The notes below the pieces were generated by a model that saw nothing but the letters and a program-made list of their open reading frames with translations, did no database searches and was not told the origin of the DNA. Shown in pieces: positions 61,905 through 64,000 of a stretch of DNA of 64,000 nt. The position numbers and the translations under genes are program-made. Every line of letters begins with the position of its first letter. Within the stretch, counting starts at the first letter, position 1. Source of the stretch: Saccharothrix carnea (lineage in GTDB: Bacteria; Actinomycetota; Actinomycetes; Mycobacteriales; Pseudonocardiaceae); contig NZ_PYAX01000027.1 in the NCBI RefSeq assembly GCF_003014735.1, positions 1-64,000 on the forward strand, given 5' to 3'.

Positions 61905-62938
61905 GGTCGTCCTCCAGTGAACTCGGCGCGCACCCCCAGCAGGCGCACGGCACGTGTGTCGTCGAATCTTGCCAACGCGGCGACCGCCGCGGCCTCGATC
62001 GGCTCGACGTCCATCGTCGGTTCCGCCAGCGCGACACCCCGCGTGCAGGTGAAGAACGGCACGAACCGCACCTTCACCACCACCCGCACCGCGGGCCGCC
62101 CCTCCGCCACCACGTCGTGCACCACGCGCCGGGCGAGCAGCCGCACCTGCTCCCGGATCTCGTCCGGGTCGGTCAGGTCCTGTTGGAACGTGGTCTCCCG
62201 GCTGCGCGACTTCGCGACCCACGGCGTGGCGGCGACCTCCGTGTCGCCCGCGCCCAAGGCCAACTGCCGCAAGTGCGGCCCCATCGCCGGCCCGAACCGC
62301 GCCGCCAGCACCTCCGGCCCCGCCCTGGCCAGCTCCTCGACCGTGCCGACACCCAGCTCGGCGAGCTTGGCCGCGGTCCGCGACCCGACGCCCCACAGCG
62401 CGGTCACCGGCCGTGCCGCCATCACCTCCACCCAGTTGTCCCTCGTCAGCCGGTACACCCCGGCGGGCTTGGCGAACCCGGTGGCGAGCTTGGCGCGCAG
62501 CTTGTTGTCGCCGATGCCGACCGAGCACTCCAGCCCGGTCTCCGCCTTGACCGCACGCCGCGCCGTGTCGGCCAGCGCCTCGGGGTCGTCGGTGCGCGCG
62601 CCCAGGAACGCCTCGTCCCAGCCGAGCACCTCGACCACCACGGGCAGCTCCCGCAGCACGTCCATCACGTGCGCGGACACCTCCTCGTAGGCGGGCGCGT
62701 CGGACGGCAGGAACACCGCGTCCGGGCACTTCTTCTTCGCCAGCCGCAACGGCATTCCCGAGTGGACGCCGAACTCCCTCGCCTCGTAGGACGCGGTCGC
62801 CACCACGGCGCGCTGAGTCGGGTCGCCTGCTCCGCCGACGACCACGGGCCTGCCGCGCAACTCGGGCCGCCGCGCCACCTCGACCGCCGCGATGAACTGG
62901 TCGAGGTCGACGTGCAGGACCCAGTCCGATCCGGGCAC
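61901..62938 (-). CDS. dinB: Y-family DNA polymerase (Pol IV/DinB-like)
   Basis: A 345-residue translesion polymerase. Catalytic carboxylates are Asp11 (HVDLDQFIAAVE) and Asp108-Glu109 (LGWDEAFL). The little-finger domain begins near SRSRETTFQQDL and the HhH region includes ALWGVGSRTAAKLAELGV. The C-terminus has no obvious beta-clamp peptide. GTG was selected because GATACT ends about 6-8 nt upstream, giving a leaderless start. No LexA box is visible upstream. Confidence 0.92.
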   Translation of the reverse strand: MPGSDWVLHVDLDQFIAAVEVARRPELRGRPVVVGGAGDPTQRAVVATASYEAREFGVHSGMPLRLAKKKCPDAVFLPSDAPAYEEVSAHVMDVLRELPVVVEVLGWDEAFLGARTDDPEALADTARRAVKAETGLECSVGIGDNKLRAKLATGFAKPAGVYRLTRDNWVEVMAARPVTALWGVGSRTAAKLAELGVGTVEELARAGPEVLAARFGPAMGPHLRQLALGAGDTEVAATPWVAKSRSRETTFQQDLTDPDEIREQVRLLARRVVHDVVAEGRPAVRVVVKVRFVPFFTCTRGVALAEPTMDVEPIEAAAVAALARFDDTRAVRLLGVRAEFTGGRP

Positions 62939-63112
62939 GTCGCCAGTATCACCGCGGGAGGCTGTCACCGTGCGACCGGAAGAACCGGCCCACCCGCGCC
63001 GGGCACGTGACCCGATGGACCACCCGCGCGGACGAGCCCGAGGTTCTCCGCGCCGCCCGGGAACGGGAACGGCGCCGTTTCGCGCGGACGGTGTTCGTGA
63101 CACGATCAAGGG

Positions 63113-63559
63113 GTGCCGACCAGCCCCCGTGACCGCGACGAGCAGGGACGGGCCCGCAACGCGCGACCGCGTGACGGGCTCGGCCGCCCGCTGCCCTACG
63201 GGCTGCCGGGCGTCGAGCGCCAGCCGGAAGGCGTGCCCCGCACTCCGGAGGAAGCGCTGACCGAGGCACAGCGCCTGCTGGACCTCGGCCGACCGTTCCA
63301 CGCGCACGAAGTGCTGGAGGACGCGTGGAAGGCGGCTCCGGAGTCCGAACGGGAGCTGTGGCGCGGGCTGGCGCAACTGGCGGTCGGCCTGACCCACGCC
63401 GCGCGCGGCAACCGGTCGGGCGCTTCGGCCCTGCTGGGCCGGGGCGCGCGCAACATCTCTCCTTATCGGGACGACCCGCCGCACGGCGTCGACGTGGCGG
63501 GCCTGGTCGCCTGGGCCGCCACCGGTGCCGGCGTGCCGCGGCTGACCGGGGGTTCGTGA
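63113..63559 (+). CDS. DUF309 family protein
   Basis: A 148-residue protein. The core, residues ~45-115, has LLDLGRPFHAHEVLEDAWKA (the FHAHEVLE signature) and ERELWRGLAQLAVGLTHAARGN, both typical of DUF309. The function is unknown. The N-terminal ~40 residues are basic and Pro/Arg-rich. GTG start follows AAGGG closely. Divergent from dinB. Confidence 0.85.
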   Translation: MPTSPRDRDEQGRARNARPRDGLGRPLPYGLPGVERQPEGVPRTPEEALTEAQRLLDLGRPFHAHEVLEDAWKAAPESERELWRGLAQLAVGLTHAARGNRSGASALLGRGARNISPYRDDPPHGVDVAGLVAWAATGAGVPRLTGGS

Positions 63560-63743
63560 CGCGCTGGCCTACCAGGGCGTGCCCGCCGTGCACCTGGGGA
63601 TGCTGACCTCGAACACGGCGGCCCGCGCGTTCTACGACCGGCTCGGGTTCCACGAGATCGACATGCCGAACGCGGAGCCGGTGACCTACTTGGGGCTCGA
63701 AGTTGGGCCGAACGCCGGCTTGGGAGCCTCGGCGGTGGGGTAA
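63558..63743 (+). pseudogene. C-terminal remnant of a GNAT acetyltransferase gene
   Basis: The frame from 63558 reads DALAYQGVPAVHLGMLTSN then TAARAFYDRLGFHEI and a short tail ending at TAA (63741). NTxARAFYxRLGF is the acetyl-CoA-binding C-terminal part of GNAT proteins. The first ~100 residues and start are missing. It is directly fused after the DUF309 gene in a different frame. Confidence 0.6.
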
Positions 63744-63781
63744 CTGGTGGTCATCCCCACCCCCACCGTAGGAGGTTCGCA

Positions 63782-63964
63782 GTGCTAGCGATCATCGCCG
63801 CGGTCATCTTCGGCCTCGCCCTCCTGCTCGACCTGGCGAACGCCTCGCTGGGCTCCGTGCTGGACGGCGGGACGCTGCTCCTGGCCGGTCTGCTGTGCGT
63901 GGCGTTGCACCTGGCCGGTGTCGGCGCCGGCGCGCGGGCGCTCAGCTTCCGCCGCCGCCGCTGA
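63782..63964 (+). CDS. Small hydrophobic membrane protein
   Basis: A 60-residue protein with two membrane helices (LAIIAAVIFGLALLLDLANA and LDGGTLLLAGLLCVALHLAG) and a basic tail LSFRRRR. GGAGG lies 7 nt before the GTG. No family recognised; similar small ORFs are common in actinomycetes. Confidence 0.7.
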   Translation: MLAIIAAVIFGLALLLDLANASLGSVLDGGTLLLAGLLCVALHLAGVGAGARALSFRRRR

Positions 63965-64000
63965 GCGACCGCCCGTTCCCGGATGGACAATCGGCGCGTG

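Overview
The window is very GC-rich, with strong third-position GC bias, 1-8 nt gene overlaps, many GTG starts and several apparently leaderless promoters. It is chromosome of a high-GC actinobacterium. Gene order matches what I recall of the M. tuberculosis segment running uvrA, infC-rpmI-rplT-tsnR, pheST, argCJBDFRGH, mpg, tyrS, here read on the minus strand. Mycothiol-type enzymes, a cytochrome P450, STAND and MocR-like proteins and dispersed intergenic repeats suggest Pseudonocardiales (Saccharothrix/Lentzea/Actinosynnema-like). The genus is an inference.

Layout. 1-2.4 kb: leader of an rRNA operon whose 16S gene lies off the left edge, then tyrS. 2.4-11.7 kb: EF-hand protein, mpg and the arginine operon (argC-J-B-D-F-R, an argG-like gene, argH, mpg) on the minus strand. 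11.7-17.2 kb: a repeat-rich spacer, P450, HAD hydrolase, sthA, an AlkD-like repair protein. 17.5-21 kb: pheST. 21.4-26 kb: an overlapping pair, an Hsp90-like ATPase and a 934-residue helical-repeat protein. 26.5-29.4 kb: infC-rpmI-rplT-rRNA methyltransferase with an attenuator, and a DUF1844 gene. 29.4-32.6 kb: 22-bp tandem repeats, a membrane protein, an HTH-STAND-TPR regulator. 32.7-39.2 kb: a catabolic locus (RidA, IclR, KDG-kinase-like, PLP deaminase, N-acyl-D-amino-acid deacylase, GntP permease). 39.4-46.2 kb: minisatellite, uvrA with a LexA box, mycothiol-dependent enzyme, acyltransferase, MBL-fold hydrolase. 46.2-64 kb: accessory genes including a shortened macro domain, rnhA, a two-component system, MocR-like aminotransferase, ArsR-SRPBCC pair, ADP-ribosylglycohydrolase, S1 protease, a deletion scar, HxlR/SDR, MFS/TetR, dinB and two gene remnants.

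Most interesting points. (1) The 32.7-39.2 kb locus can be read as uptake, deacetylation, dehydrative deamination and phosphorylation of N-acetyl-D-glucosaminate to KDPG, with RidA clearing the enamine and IclR controlling a divergent promoter. (2) The gene in the canonical argG slot has lost the substrate loops of argininosuccinate synthase through in-frame deletions and looks like a pseudoenzyme. (3) The Hsp90-like/helical-repeat pair is a candidate two-component chaperone system. (4) Several intergenic repeat families occur, one inverted around a shared 54-bp core.

There are no CRISPR arrays, transposases or recognisable tRNA genes.
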